A stretch of 64,000 nucleotides of DNA from Solibacillus sp. R5-41 (GTDB lineage: Bacteria; Bacillota; Bacilli; Bacillales_A; Planococcaceae), in the NCBI RefSeq assembly GCF_002736105.1, contig NZ_CP024123.1, forward strand, positions 1,170,001 to 1,234,000, written 5' to 3'. The notes below the pieces were generated by a model. The model made no database searches, was not told where the DNA came from, and saw nothing but the letters and a program-made list of their open reading frames with translations. This document shows positions 41,572 to 50,794 of this stretch, one piece after another. Position 1 is the stretch's first letter. The number at the start of each line of letters is the position of its first letter. The translations under genes and the position numbers were made by a program.

Positions 41572-41610
41572 AAAAAAAGCTGAGCATTTTAACTGTGCGC
41601 AGCTTTTTTT
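41572..41610. terminator. Bidirectional terminator between yqkE and the VanZ gene
   Basis: AAAAAAAGCTG.GCA (41572-41586) pairs with TGTGC.CAGCTTTTTTT (41594-41610). It overlaps the 3' end of the VanZ-family gene. Confidence 0.75.
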
Positions 41611-42080
41611 GTGATAACTCGTTTAATGGAAACAATACTTTTGACTAATAGTAAAAAGAAGATAGCACCTGCAGCATCAATAAGCACATCATCGAAAATT
41701 CCTGTTCGCCCAGGGATTTGACTTTGACGATACTCATCTAAACAAGCGATAATAAAAATAGTTACAAATGCTAAAATACTTGGAAGCCGCCATCTTAGTT
41801 TTAAAAATAAGAAATAAAAAATGACTGTAAGCATGCCATAACCAATAAAATGTGTTGCCTTGCGAATTAAAAATTCAATAAAGTAAAAATAGCCTCTTGA
41901 TTCAATTGAAATAATCGTTCCCCAATAAGGTATTTCAAGCGAACTTAAAGCGCCTTCTAATGGTTTGTCTTTTAATAGTGTGCGGAGTTCGGGTACAATC
42001 GTTTGTTGCTGATAGGTCATATTGGAGGCGTAAATAACGATGATAAGCGCAGCAATCGTGAGTATAATAGCTTTTTTCAT
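41589..42080 (-). CDS. VanZ-family membrane protein
   Basis: 163 residues with four membrane segments. The VanZ-like signature is seen: RKATHFIGYGMLTVIFYF, FIIACLDEYRQSQIPGRTG and FDDVLIDAAGA. VanZ proteins confer low-level teicoplanin resistance in enterococci, but most chromosomal members have no known role. The ATG at 42080 overlaps the end of yqkF in the ATGA manner, indicating coupling; an upstream ATG (42113) would lie fully inside yqkF. Two-gene unit with yqkF. Confidence 0.85.
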   Translation of the reverse strand: MKKAIILTIAALIIVIYASNMTYQQQTIVPELRTLLKDKPLEGALSSLEIPYWGTIISIESRGYFYFIEFLIRKATHFIGYGMLTVIFYFLFLKLRWRLPSILAFVTIFIIACLDEYRQSQIPGRTGIFDDVLIDAAGAIFFLLLVKSIVSIKRVITKKAAHS

Positions 42081-42967
42081 CGGTGTTCTGTATAACGCTC
42101 CGGCTCTATCCATTCAAGTAAAGTAGAAATCGAATCGATTTGTTGCGCTTTTTGATACGCTGTCAAATTTTGCTGAAGCTGTTCCATCGTTCGCGCTCCA
42201 ATGACAGTGGAAGCAATTGTTTCATATTGCAAATTAAACGCAAGAGCCGCTGCATGAACATCTTCATAGTGGTGCTCAATCTTTTTTATGATTTCATGCA
42301 CGTGTTCTTTTTCATACCCCATATAGGATTGCAGACGATTACGCCAGTCATTTGTAAGCAAGCCTTTTGCAATCGAACCCCGTGTCACAACAGAAGCACC
42401 AGACTGTTGAATGGACGTGAAATATTCGCTTGCTCGTTGATCTAAAATATTTAGTTGCATCATGTTACTAATGGCGGCACTATCTTTTAAAAAGGGAATG
42501 AAAACATTAGGGCGGATTGATGAAATCCCATATTCGCGAATGAGCCCTTCCTTTTTTAGTTGGTTAAATGTGTCGATAATTTCCTCCCAATTGTCATCGA
42601 TTGTTCCACCATGTAGTTGATAAACATCGATATAATCCGTTTGCAGTCGACGAAGACTGTCTTTTACGGCTTGTTTCAAATAGGCAGGTGAAGCGTCCCA
42701 GTGCCAGCCTTCTTTGCCCTCTTCCCAGCGATTTCCTCCTTTCGTTGCTAAAATGATGTCGTGTCGATTTTTCTTCACGAGTGCTCCGACAATTTCTTCA
42801 TTAACACCACGATCATATAAATCGGCTGTATCAAAATAATTAATGCCATAATCAAGAGCGGCAGCAATGACGTTCGCTGCTAAGGCCTTATTTGGAGGCA
42901 ATGACATACAGCCTAGGCTAATTTCAGAAACCTCAATAGGACTAGTGCCTAAAATTCTTTTTTTCAT
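42077..42967 (-). CDS. yqkF: Aldo/keto reductase, YqkF type
   Basis: 296 residues, (beta/alpha)8 fold. The catalytic tetrad is visible: Asp and Tyr in FDTADLYDRGVNEEIVG, Lys in ILATKGG and His in DVYQLHG. NADPH-dependent oxidoreductase of unknown substrate. Same family and neighbourhood as B. subtilis yqkF (next to nudF). ATG at 42967 with GGAGGAAATTAAAC upstream. Divergent from nudF with a short intergenic region. Confidence 0.88.
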   Translation of the reverse strand: MKKRILGTSPIEVSEISLGCMSLPPNKALAANVIAAALDYGINYFDTADLYDRGVNEEIVGALVKKNRHDIILATKGGNRWEEGKEGWHWDASPAYLKQAVKDSLRRLQTDYIDVYQLHGGTIDDNWEEIIDTFNQLKKEGLIREYGISSIRPNVFIPFLKDSAAISNMMQLNILDQRASEYFTSIQQSGASVVTRGSIAKGLLTNDWRNRLQSYMGYEKEHVHEIIKKIEHHYEDVHAAALAFNLQYETIASTVIGARTMEQLQQNLTAYQKAQQIDSISTLLEWIEPERYTEHR

Positions 42968-43056
42968 GTTTAATTTCCTCCAATCTTCAGTATGATAGAA
43001 AAGTATATACTAATGGTACAATGAAAATAAGATGCAAAACAAGTGGGGGCCTAATG

Positions 43057-43605
43057 ATGAAAAAATTCGAAGAGAAAACAATACAATCAGAGAAAATTTT
43101 TGATGGAAAAGTCATTTCGTTAAAAGTAGATGATGTCATATTACCAAATGGTGCGACAAGTAAACGTGAAATTATTAATCATCCTGGTGCGGTTGCTATC
43201 ATTGCTATTACAGAAGACAACAAAATTCTACTTGTCGAACAATTTCGTAAAGCACTTGAACGTTCGATTATTGAAATTCCTGCTGGAAAAATAGAAAAAG
43301 ATGAAGAACCGATCGTTACAGCACGTCGTGAGTTAGAGGAAGAAACGGGCTATACGACAGATTCACTTCAATATTTACAATCTTTTTCAACTTCCCCTGG
43401 GTTTGCAGATGAGATTATTCATGTTTTTGTAGCGCGTTATTTAACAAAAATGCAAACGGCTGCGCAATTAGATGAGGATGAATTTGTAGAATTAATGGAA
43501 GTTTCGGTGGAAGAGGCGGAACAGATGGTTAACAATCAGCAAATTTTCGACGCAAAGACCGTTTTCGCGGTGTTATGGATGAAGATCAATAATGCCTCAG
43601 TATAG
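43057..43605 (+). CDS. nudF: ADP-ribose pyrophosphatase (Nudix hydrolase)
   Basis: About 182 residues. Nudix box GKIEKDEEPIVTARRELEEETG (residues about 76-97) with the REL-EE core, preceded by HPGAVAIIAI and VEQFRKALE as in NudF. It hydrolyses ADP-ribose to AMP and ribose 5-phosphate. Several starts are possible; I prefer the ATG at 43057 (or 43054) because GGGGG lies seven bases upstream, while an ATG at 43021 has no site. Upstream neighbour of fur, as in B. subtilis. Confidence 0.9.
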   Translation: MKKFEEKTIQSEKIFDGKVISLKVDDVILPNGATSKREIINHPGAVAIIAITEDNKILLVEQFRKALERSIIEIPAGKIEKDEEPIVTARRELEEETGYTTDSLQYLQSFSTSPGFADEIIHVFVARYLTKMQTAAQLDEDEFVELMEVSVEEAEQMVNNQQIFDAKTVFAVLWMKINNASV

Positions 43606-43753
43606 TTGCAACCTGAATCGGCCTTGTAGTTGAATTATAATTCGCTCCTTTTTTACAATAAGCTAATCTCTAAAGTGAAAATATAGAAGTTAAAATTTAT
43701 TAGCATATGAGCAGTAGACAAGCATAGATTGTATGGACAAGGGGGAGTCCAAC

Positions 43754-44263
43754 ATGCGCAAAATGATCTATGTTCAGTACGCAACAATGATTGTCCTAAG
43801 CTTTATTAGCGGGGTAGCTTGCTATCAACTGTTTGACATACAGCAAGTAACCCAAATTATTGAATGGGGGGACCGCCGATTACTTTCGGTGGACAAACCG
43901 ACGTTTATTTGGAGTATAATTCCTTTTTTATTAGCGATTATCACGGTATTATTATTTTCTACACATAAATTTTTAACGATGATTGCCCCAATTATTATTG
44001 CGATTAAGGTAACCTTTTTAGGATTTAGCTCGGTTTTTTTACTTGTTCAGCACCATTCTATTAAACTATATGCACTTTGGTGGTTTCCTTTTCAATTTTT
44101 ATATTGTCTTTTATTGATCGCGCTATATAAAAGTGGACAAATAAACCGTTCTGGACGACCGATAAGAGGGGCTGTTCCATGGAAAAAAGTTGTGGCGGTG
44201 CTCATTTTAATGAATGTTGTATTTATTGGAGAAAATTTTGTGATATCATATTTATTTAAGTAA
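43754..44263 (+). CDS. Membrane protein in the SpoIIM position
   Basis: 169 residues, four to five membrane segments (about 7-25, 50-70, 75-100, 107-125, 148-165). By place, between nudF and fur, it corresponds to spoIIM of B. subtilis, and its size and topology are compatible with a SpoIIM-like protein (part of the engulfment machinery), but I see no convincing sequence signature. ATG at 43754 chosen because GGGGGAG is seven bases upstream. It ends 63 bases before the fur start, with the fur promoter in between. Confidence 0.6.
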   Translation: MRKMIYVQYATMIVLSFISGVACYQLFDIQQVTQIIEWGDRRLLSVDKPTFIWSIIPFLLAIITVLLFSTHKFLTMIAPIIIAIKVTFLGFSSVFLLVQHHSIKLYALWWFPFQFLYCLLLIALYKSGQINRSGRPIRGAVPWKKVVAVLILMNVVFIGENFVISYLFK

Positions 44264-44272
44264 ATCATTATC

Positions 44273-44302
44273 TTGTAATCAGATTTACTCATTTGGTATA
44301 AT
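44273..44302 (+). promoter_or_regulatory. Candidate sigma-A promoter of fur
   Basis: TTGTAA (44273-44278), 18-base spacer, TATAAT (44297-44302), 25 bases before the fur start codon. Confidence 0.65.
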
Positions 44303-44326
44303 GAAGTGAGTTTAGGAGGGCGTCGC

Positions 44327-44794
44327 ATGGAGAGCCGTATTGATCGAATTAAAAAACAACTGCATAGTGCGAGCTATAAGCTGACGCCACAGCGAGAAGC
44401 AACCGTAGCAGTTTTATTAGAGCATGAGGAAGACCATTTAAGTGCTGAAGATGTTTACTTATTAGTAAAAGAAAAGGCACCTGAAATTGGTTTAGCAACA
44501 GTTTATCGCACACTGGAGCTATTAACAGAATTGAAAATCGTGGATAAAATTAATTTTGGTGATGGCGTATCTCGATATGATTTGCGTCAAGAAGGTGCAA
44601 AACATTTCCACCATCATTTAGTTTGTATCGAATGTGGCGCAGTAGACGAAATTCAAGAAGATTTATTGGAAGACGTAGAAGTCATTGTGGAGAAGCGTTG
44701 GAACTTCATTATTAAAGACCATCGATTAACGTTCCACGGCATTTGCTGGCGTTGTCATGATAAAGAAGAAAATGTTGGAGACAGTAATGCCTAA
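44327..44794 (+). CDS. fur: Ferric uptake regulator
   Basis: 155 residues. Winged-helix DNA-binding part (SYKLTPQREATVAVLLEHEE, GLATVYRTLELLTE), then the dimerisation and metal-binding half with HFHHHLVCIECGAVDE and CWRC; the two Cys pairs hold the structural zinc. As Fe2+-dependent repressor it would act on iron genes such as feoAB in this window. ATG at 44327 after TTTAGGAGGG. Position next to nudF and before xerD is the same as in B. subtilis, supporting fur rather than perR or zur. Confidence 0.93.
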   Translation: MESRIDRIKKQLHSASYKLTPQREATVAVLLEHEEDHLSAEDVYLLVKEKAPEIGLATVYRTLELLTELKIVDKINFGDGVSRYDLRQEGAKHFHHHLVCIECGAVDEIQEDLLEDVEVIVEKRWNFIIKDHRLTFHGICWRCHDKEENVGDSNA

Positions 44795-44817
44795 TAATGA
44801 TTGAATATGATTTGGAA

Positions 44818-44850
44818 AATTGGACAGCTGAGGGGCTGTTCAATTTTTTT
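44818..44850 (+). terminator. Terminator of fur
   Basis: AATTGGACAGC pairs with GCTGTTCAATT (one G-T pair) around a short loop; nine T follow. Confidence 0.8.
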
Positions 44851-44894
44851 TTGCTTTTTTTAGAAGAAGTGCATATTACCAAAATGATAATTTA

Positions 44895-44924
44895 TTGGAA
44901 TTACTATTTGATGAATAGTATAAT
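44895..44924 (+). promoter_or_regulatory. Candidate sigma-A promoter of the GGDEF gene
   Basis: TTGGAA (44895-44900), 18-base spacer, TATAAT (44919-44924). It leaves a 5' leader of about 100 bases. Confidence 0.5.
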
Positions 44925-45033
44925 AGTATTATTTATCATATAGTGTAAAAGTAATGGTATCGAGGAATTATAAGTTATTTCCTTTGTTTAATAGTAAAAT
45001 TTACGAGATAAGTATAAGGTATGGTGTTTTTTT

Positions 45034-46515
45034 ATGCAAAAATTATTGGCAAAATTACTTCTCAGTTTATTAATATTTACGATTATTATCGTATGTGTTA
45101 TTACACTAGCAAATAGGCATCTATTAGTACAGGATATTAAGCAGCGCCAGGATGAAAGCCGTGCGCTAATCGAAAATCATATATTGTCGGATATGCAAAT
45201 GGTTGATAATGCACATTTTTATTTTAATCGAACATATTTTGAGCAAATGAAAAACGAGTTACTTTTTTTACAAAACTATTATGAATCAAACCCGGATATT
45301 TATTCATGGGATGTTCAAGAAATAAATGACCGTACAGGGATGCAACTTTACATAATTGATTCACAAAATAAAATTGTCGTATCGACGAATGAACCGAGTG
45401 TCGGACTCGATTTATCCGAATGCTGTGCAAGGTTTGCTGCGTTTTTAGATAAAAGAAGACAGTGGGATGAATTTTATACAGACGGTATAGAAAATGCAGA
45501 AGTGACGAAGGATTTGTGGAAATTTAGTTTTTTACCTACGAAAGACAAACAATACATATTAGAGTTAGGGGGTGAATTGCAAGGTTCCCCTATTTTTAAA
45601 ACCTTTAATTATTTTGATACAGCAGATAGTTTAATTGTGGAATACGAAGATTTACATAGTATTGAAATTATTAGTGAAGAAGGATTCTTCTTACAAACGA
45701 GAGATGATATTAAAACGATTGATGAGTTAAGTACAGAGTTAAAGGAAGTGTATCAAAAAGTAACTGAAACCGACCAACCAGCGGAAGTGATAATTAATTT
45801 AAAAAATGGAAAAATGGATACACACCGTTTTATTCCGTATCATGTGGTAAACGAGCAGGGGGATTCAACGAAAAGGATTATCTATGTGCAATATAGCAAT
45901 TGCACAGAATTGCAGCTTTTATATAAGAATACACAGCAGTTTTGGATGTTGTTAGGAGTAGGCATTGTCACAGCAGGCATACTATTAGTTATTATTTTGA
46001 AAATATTAACGGAGACGATTCGTTTAGCAACGTTTGACCAATTAACAGGGGTATATAATCGCTCTTCCTATTTAAAGTATATCGAACGATTAATCCAGAA
46101 GAAAAATATGAAGCACATCGGTTTATTATTAATTGATTTGGACAACTTTAAACAAGTAAACGATCAATATGGGCATTTAGAAGGTGATGAAGTGCTCAAG
46201 CAGATGGCGGATATTTTGCGGAATGCTATCGGTAAAAAAGGTTCTGTTGTGCGGTTTGGTGGGGATGAGTTTGCCATTGTTTTGGAGGATGCGAATGACC
46301 AGGAGCTACATAATATAGCGAATGATGTATTAACAAGTGTCCGAAAGAAACAACAAGAACATTCCATATGGAAATTGTTATCTGTAAGTATTGGTGGGAC
46401 AATTCAAGAAAACCCTCAGGAAACGGAAGTGAATATTTTCATGCGCGGAGATAAAGCGCTTTACCAATCAAAAAATATGGGAAAAGATCAATATTCATTC
46501 ATTTCAAATAAGTAG
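45034..46515 (+). CDS. Membrane-bound diguanylate cyclase with extracellular sensor domain
   Basis: 493 residues: membrane segment at 8-27, an extracellular sensor region of about 270 residues (Cache-like by size and position), a second membrane segment at about 303-325, and a GGDEF domain. The catalytic site is complete (RFGGDEFAIVLED), with DQLTGVYNRSSY and LLLIDLDNFKQVNDQYGH. No RxxD inhibitory site is seen ahead of GGDEF, so product feedback is not expected. It should make cyclic di-GMP in response to an outside signal. No EAL domain. ATG at 45034 has a weak ribosome site (AAGGTATGG). Single gene with a terminator. Confidence 0.9.
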   Translation: MQKLLAKLLLSLLIFTIIIVCVITLANRHLLVQDIKQRQDESRALIENHILSDMQMVDNAHFYFNRTYFEQMKNELLFLQNYYESNPDIYSWDVQEINDRTGMQLYIIDSQNKIVVSTNEPSVGLDLSECCARFAAFLDKRRQWDEFYTDGIENAEVTKDLWKFSFLPTKDKQYILELGGELQGSPIFKTFNYFDTADSLIVEYEDLHSIEIISEEGFFLQTRDDIKTIDELSTELKEVYQKVTETDQPAEVIINLKNGKMDTHRFIPYHVVNEQGDSTKRIIYVQYSNCTELQLLYKNTQQFWMLLGVGIVTAGILLVIILKILTETIRLATFDQLTGVYNRSSYLKYIERLIQKKNMKHIGLLLIDLDNFKQVNDQYGHLEGDEVLKQMADILRNAIGKKGSVVRFGGDEFAIVLEDANDQELHNIANDVLTSVRKKQQEHSIWKLLSVSIGGTIQENPQETEVNIFMRGDKALYQSKNMGKDQYSFISNK

Positions 46516-46520
46516 TAAAT

Positions 46521-46562
46521 AAAAATGTCATCTTACCGCAATACGGGCGAGATGACATTTTT
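46521..46562 (+). terminator. Terminator of the GGDEF gene
   Basis: AAAAATGTCATCT (46521-46533) pairs perfectly with AGATGACATTTTT (46550-46562). It also lies 35 bases past the stop of the convergent CNNM gene and may serve both. Confidence 0.8.
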
Positions 46563-46596
46563 GAATTCAACTGTAAGTGGAAGAGGGGCAAAATTG

Positions 46597-47922
46597 TTAC
46601 GCTTTTTCTGTAACTTCCATTGCAACTAATTTTTTAATTTCTAAATATTGAATTTGGTGACCATCGATTTCTCTTATTTTAAATTCATAGCCTTCATGAA
46701 TGTAAGAATCTTCAATGTTTAAGTCTTGCATATTAGAAAAATACCAACCACCGATTGTGTCAATATTAGGATCTTCTAATTCAAGTTGTAAAAGTTTGGA
46801 GATGTCATCCAATAAAGCTTTTGAAGAGACAATGTAATGGTCCTCCTCAACTTTGCGGATTTCCGGAATTTCATCATCATCAAATTCATCGCGAATTTCA
46901 CCGACAAGCTCTTCTAAAATATCCTCAACTGTCACCATACCACTTGTACCGCCGTATTCATCTAAAAGAATCGCAATATGAATGCGTTTCTTTTGCATAA
47001 TTTGTAGTAAATTTTGAATTGGCGTCGTTTCAATTGTCCGAATAACAGGGTTAATAAAATCAGTTAACATAAAGGTTTCAGGTTGAATGCGATTATTCAT
47101 ACCGAGTGTTAAAAAATCTTTAATATTTAAGAAACCTAAAATATTATCACGGTCGCCATCATAAACAGGGTAACGTGTATAACGTTCCTCTGAAATTTGT
47201 GTTAATACTTCCTCAAAAGATGCGTGAATCTCAAAACCAACAATATCTGTACGAGGTACCATAATTTCACGAGCAATTTTATCATCAAATTCAAATACAT
47301 TATTCACATATTTTAATTCGTTCATATTAATCTCACCCGATTTATAGCTCTCTGAAAGTAATAAACGTAATTCTTCTTCTGTATGAGAAATTTCATGTTC
47401 GCTTGCAGGTTGCATACCTAAAGCTTTTAATAATAGACGGGATGAGCCATTTAATAACCAAATTAATGGGAACATGATTTTATAGAAAAACTGAATTGGC
47501 TTAGAAAATAAAAGCGTTACAGCCTCTGCTTTTTGAATCGCAATCGTTTTTGGTGCTAATTCTCCAACAACTACGTGGAAAAATGTAGCTAAGAAAAAGG
47601 CTCCACCAATTGTGAACCAATGAATATAATCAGTTGGAATACCTATTGTGTCGAATAATGGGTGGAGAATGAATTCAAAAGTCGATTCTCCAACCATACC
47701 GATTCCAAGTGCGGTTACCGTAATACCTAATTGGCAGGCTGATAAATACTCATCCAGATGAGTTGTTACATTTTTAGCGGCTAATGAGCCAGTTTTACCT
47801 TCAGCAACGAGCTGATCAATACGAGATTGACGCACCTTTACAATAGCGAATTCAGTCGCTACGAAAAATGCGGTTAAAGCGATTAACATCGTGAAAATCG
47901 TTAAGTTTATAATTGTGGTCAA
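46597..47922 (-). CDS. CNNM/CorC-family membrane transport protein, paralogue 3
   Basis: 441 residues with the same three parts as paralogue 1: CNNM membrane domain (AFFVATEFAIVKVRQSRIDQ, SACQLGITVTALGIG, VVVGELAPKTIAIQ), two CBS domains (MVPRTDIVGF, MVTVEDILEELVGEI) and the C-terminal CorC/HlyC domain. Probably an ion (Mg2+-type) exporter or a regulator of one. TTG start at 47922, behind an SD-hairpin leader like those of the two paralogues at 20775 and 22135. A MerR-family gene lies directly upstream on the same strand; its stop codon overlaps the SD. Confidence 0.9.
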   Translation of the reverse strand: MTTIINLTIFTMLIALTAFFVATEFAIVKVRQSRIDQLVAEGKTGSLAAKNVTTHLDEYLSACQLGITVTALGIGMVGESTFEFILHPLFDTIGIPTDYIHWFTIGGAFFLATFFHVVVGELAPKTIAIQKAEAVTLLFSKPIQFFYKIMFPLIWLLNGSSRLLLKALGMQPASEHEISHTEEELRLLLSESYKSGEINMNELKYVNNVFEFDDKIAREIMVPRTDIVGFEIHASFEEVLTQISEERYTRYPVYDGDRDNILGFLNIKDFLTLGMNNRIQPETFMLTDFINPVIRTIETTPIQNLLQIMQKKRIHIAILLDEYGGTSGMVTVEDILEELVGEIRDEFDDDEIPEIRKVEEDHYIVSSKALLDDISKLLQLELEDPNIDTIGGWYFSNMQDLNIEDSYIHEGYEFKIREIDGHQIQYLEIKKLVAMEVTEKA

Positions 47923-47960
47923 ACATACGTTCTACTCTCGAAGTAGAACGTTCACCTCCT
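47920..47960 (-). promoter_or_regulatory. SD - hairpin - TTG leader of the third CNNM gene
   Basis: On the minus strand: AGGAGGTGA (47960-47952), then a perfect 10-bp stem ACGTTCTACT (47951-47942)/AGTAGAACGT (47936-47927) with a 5-base loop, four bases, and TTG at 47922-47920. The linear SD-to-start gap is 29 bases. The stem sequence has nothing in common with the two other leaders, yet the geometry is the same. Confidence 0.8.
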
Positions 47961-48354
47961 AGTTATTTAAAATTAATAATAGTGATTGCATAAGTGCTAC
48001 ACTTTCGGGAGACACTTTTTTCTTTAATTTTTGCTTTTCATTGTCATCTAATTGTTCCATAAGCATAGCGACATCTTTTTCAAGTTTGCGCATTTGTAGT
48101 CGAATGTCTTGAACATCTATTTCCTCATGTATCATTGTTGCTGGAGCCAATAAGGAATGAATTTCTTCGAGGCATTTCCCTCGTTTTTTTTGCGCTTCAA
48201 TCCAATGAATTCGTTCAATCATCGCACAGTCGTAGTAGCGATAATTTGATGCGGAGCGTTCCACTGTAAGCAGTCCTAAATTAGTATAGTAGTCAATTGT
48301 TCGCTTTGTTACCCCTGATGCAGAGGCAAGCTCACCAATTTTTAGTTTCTCGAT
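47959..48354 (-). CDS. MerR-family regulator with apparent ATC start
   Basis: 131 residues. The N-terminal winged helix reads (I/M)EKLKIGELASASGVTKRT, then IDYYTNLGLLTVERSASNYR and YYD, the usual MerR DNA-binding part, followed by a long coiled-coil helix (LQMRKLEKDVAMLMEQLDD) and a short end without effector-binding Cys. No ATG, GTG or TTG exists at the family start; the frame opens after a TGA with TTA TTT GGG ATC GAG, and ATC at 48354 is at the right residue, with GAGGTG ten bases upstream. An internal ATG at 48264 would delete the DNA-binding helix. Co-directional with, and just upstream of, the third CNNM gene. Confidence 0.75.
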   Translation of the reverse strand: MEKLKIGELASASGVTKRTIDYYTNLGLLTVERSASNYRYYDCAMIERIHWIEAQKKRGKCLEEIHSLLAPATMIHEEIDVQDIRLQMRKLEKDVAMLMEQLDDNEKQKLKKKVSPESVALMQSLLLILNN

Positions 48355-48536
48355 CCCAAATAATCACCTCAAACTGTCACGTTATAGTTTTAAGGATAAA
48401 GTAAAGAATGTCTTTTGTAAAATATTTACGCACGATTTTATGGATTTTTATTAATCAAGGTGTCAGGATTAGTACCGTCTAACGATTAGAAAATGTTACT
48501 ATATATGGACAGAAGCAATTTTGGGGAGTGATTTGT

Positions 48537-49439
48537 ATGCAATCATTAAAAGATCCAATTGAAGATTATCTTCACTTTATTAAAGTAGAACGCCAGCTTT
48601 CAGATAATACGCTGCAATCCTATAAAAGGGATTTAATTGCTTATGCACGTCATCTACATGCTGAACAAGATATTCATTCCTTTAACATTGTCACACGTCA
48701 TCATATTTTAAATTTTTTAGATAGTTTACGTGCCGTTGGGAAATCATCTAAAACCATTTCAAGACAAATATCGTCGGTGCGATCCTTTCATCAATTTTTA
48801 TTGCGTGAAAAAGTAGCAGAACAAGATCCAACTGTTCATTTAGAAATGCCAAAAAAAGAGCAAACTTTGCCCAAGGTGCTATCTATTGAAGAAATAGATG
48901 CATTAATTACCGCTCCAACAATTGAGAAACCACAAGGAGTGCGTGATATTGCGCTATTAGAATTATTATATGGCTCGGGTATGCGGATTAGTGAGTTAAT
49001 CGCATTGAATTTAGAGGACATCCATATTACGATGGGCTTCGTTCGTGTATTTGGTAAAGGTGGTAAGGAGCGAATTATTCCTTTAGGAAGAGGAGCGATT
49101 CATGCCTGTACGGATTATTTAAACGAAGCGAGACACATATTATTAGGGAGCGCACCAAAAAATGATGCGTTTTTTATTACACAGAGAGGGAAACGCTTTA
49201 CAAGACAGGGCTGTTGGAAAATTATTAAAGGCCACGCTTTGACAGCGGGTATTCAAAAAGAGATTACACCCCATGTTTTACGGCATTCCTTTGCGACACA
49301 TTTGATTGAAAACGGAGCGGATTTACGAGCAGTTCAGGAGTTATTAGGGCATGCAGACATTTCAACAACACAAATTTATACACATGTAAGTAAAACGAGG
49401 TTATCGGAAGTTTATAAGCAATTTCATCCACGGGCATAG
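48537..49439 (+). CDS. xerD: Site-specific tyrosine recombinase XerD
   Basis: 300 residues. N-terminal SAM-like domain (VERQLSDNTLQSYKRDL) and a C-terminal catalytic domain with the expected residues: Arg in GSGMRISEL, Lys in GKGGKERIIP, HVLRHSFATHL (His/Arg), LGHADISTTQIYTHV (His and nucleophile Tyr). It resolves chromosome dimers at dif together with a XerC/CodV partner. ATG at 48537 has GGGGAG eight bases upstream; a GTG at 48528 touches that site. Place between fur and deoB matches B. subtilis. Confidence 0.95.
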   Translation: MQSLKDPIEDYLHFIKVERQLSDNTLQSYKRDLIAYARHLHAEQDIHSFNIVTRHHILNFLDSLRAVGKSSKTISRQISSVRSFHQFLLREKVAEQDPTVHLEMPKKEQTLPKVLSIEEIDALITAPTIEKPQGVRDIALLELLYGSGMRISELIALNLEDIHITMGFVRVFGKGGKERIIPLGRGAIHACTDYLNEARHILLGSAPKNDAFFITQRGKRFTRQGCWKIIKGHALTAGIQKEITPHVLRHSFATHLIENGADLRAVQELLGHADISTTQIYTHVSKTRLSEVYKQFHPRA

Positions 49440-49601
49440 AAGCCAACACGATGTTGGATACTGTGTTCTTAGCCAAAGTTCCACTATTGATGCGTGTTTT
49501 ATGCTGAACGAAGATAAATTCAGCGTTATCGGATGTCTGACCTTTATTTGTTGAGAAAAATTTTGTAAAATAAAGTAGATAAAAGAGGAGTGAAAGTAAT
49601 T

Positions 49602-50780
49602 ATGAACCCGTTTAAAAAAATTCACGTTATTGTAATGGATTCTGTAGGTATTGGAGAAGCACCAGATGCACATATGTTTGGAGATGTAGGTTCACATACA
49701 TTAGGTCATATCGCTGAACAAATGGACGGCTTAACAATGCCAACAATGGCCAACTTAGGATTGTCGAATATTCATGAATTGAAAGGGATTGAAAAAGCAG
49801 AAAATCCACGAGCATTTTATGGCATGATGCAAGAAACGTCAGTTGGAAAAGATACAATGACGGGGCACTGGGAAATTATGGGTTTACATATTGATAAACC
49901 ATTTAAAGTATACCCAGAAGGCTTTCCACCAGCTTTAGTTGCAAAAATAGAAGAAGCAACTGGTCGCAAAGTAATTTGTAATTTACCATACAGCGGTACA
50001 CAAGTTATTGACGACTTCGCAAAAGAGCATATGGAAACAGGTGCACTAATTGTTTATACATCTGCGGATCCTGTCCTACAAATTGCTGCACATGAAGAAG
50101 TGATTCCACTTGAAGAATTGTATAAAATTTGCGAAATCGTACGTGAATTAACGCTTGATCCTGAATATTTAGTTGGTCGCATTATTGCGCGTCCATTCGT
50201 TGGAACACCAGGCAACTTTACACGTACGTCAAACCGTCATGACTATGCATTAACACCATTCGGTCGCACAACAATGGCGGAAATGAAGGATGCAGGTCTT
50301 GATGTGATTGCCATTGGTAAAATTTCAGACATCTTTAACGGAGATGGAGTGACAGAATCGATTCGCACAAAAAACAATACAGATGGTATGGATAAGATGG
50401 TAGATGTCGTAAAGCGTGATTTCCATGGCTTAAGCTTCTTAAATTTAGTAGATTTCGACGCCAATTTTGGACATCGTCGTGATCCACTAGGCTACGGTGA
50501 GGCACTTGAAGAATTTGACCGTCGCTTACCGGAAGTTTTGGCAGAACTGTCAGATGAAGATTTATTAATGATTACAGCAGATCATGGAAATGACCCAACA
50601 TTTACAGGGACAGATCATACGAGAGAATTTGTTCCGTTACTTGTTTATTCACCACGTTTTGAAAAGGGTTCACAATTACCGTTGCGCGAAACATTTGCGG
50701 ATATTGCAGCGACAATTGCGGAAAACTTTAACATAGCAGCACCTGAATTTGGGAAAAGCTTTTTAAATGAGCTGAAATAA
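49602..50780 (+). CDS. deoB: Phosphopentomutase
   Basis: 392 residues of the alkaline-phosphatase superfamily. Metal and phosphate-site motifs: [31 protein letters not shown] and [15 protein letters not shown]. Converts (deoxy)ribose 1-phosphate to 5-phosphate in nucleoside breakdown. Works directly with the phosphorylase encoded 14 bases downstream. Start at the ATG at 49602; a GTG at 49590 lies inside the AGGAG ribosome site. Confidence 0.95.
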   Translation: MNPFKKIHVIVMDSVGIGEAPDAHMFGDVGSHTLGHIAEQMDGLTMPTMANLGLSNIHELKGIEKAENPRAFYGMMQETSVGKDTMTGHWEIMGLHIDKPFKVYPEGFPPALVAKIEEATGRKVICNLPYSGTQVIDDFAKEHMETGALIVYTSADPVLQIAAHEEVIPLEELYKICEIVRELTLDPEYLVGRIIARPFVGTPGNFTRTSNRHDYALTPFGRTTMAEMKDAGLDVIAIGKISDIFNGDGVTESIRTKNNTDGMDKMVDVVKRDFHGLSFLNLVDFDANFGHRRDPLGYGEALEEFDRRLPEVLAELSDEDLLMITADHGNDPTFTGTDHTREFVPLLVYSPRFEKGSQLPLRETFADIAATIAENFNIAAPEFGKSFLNELK

Positions 50781-50794
50781 GGGGGATAATTAAA

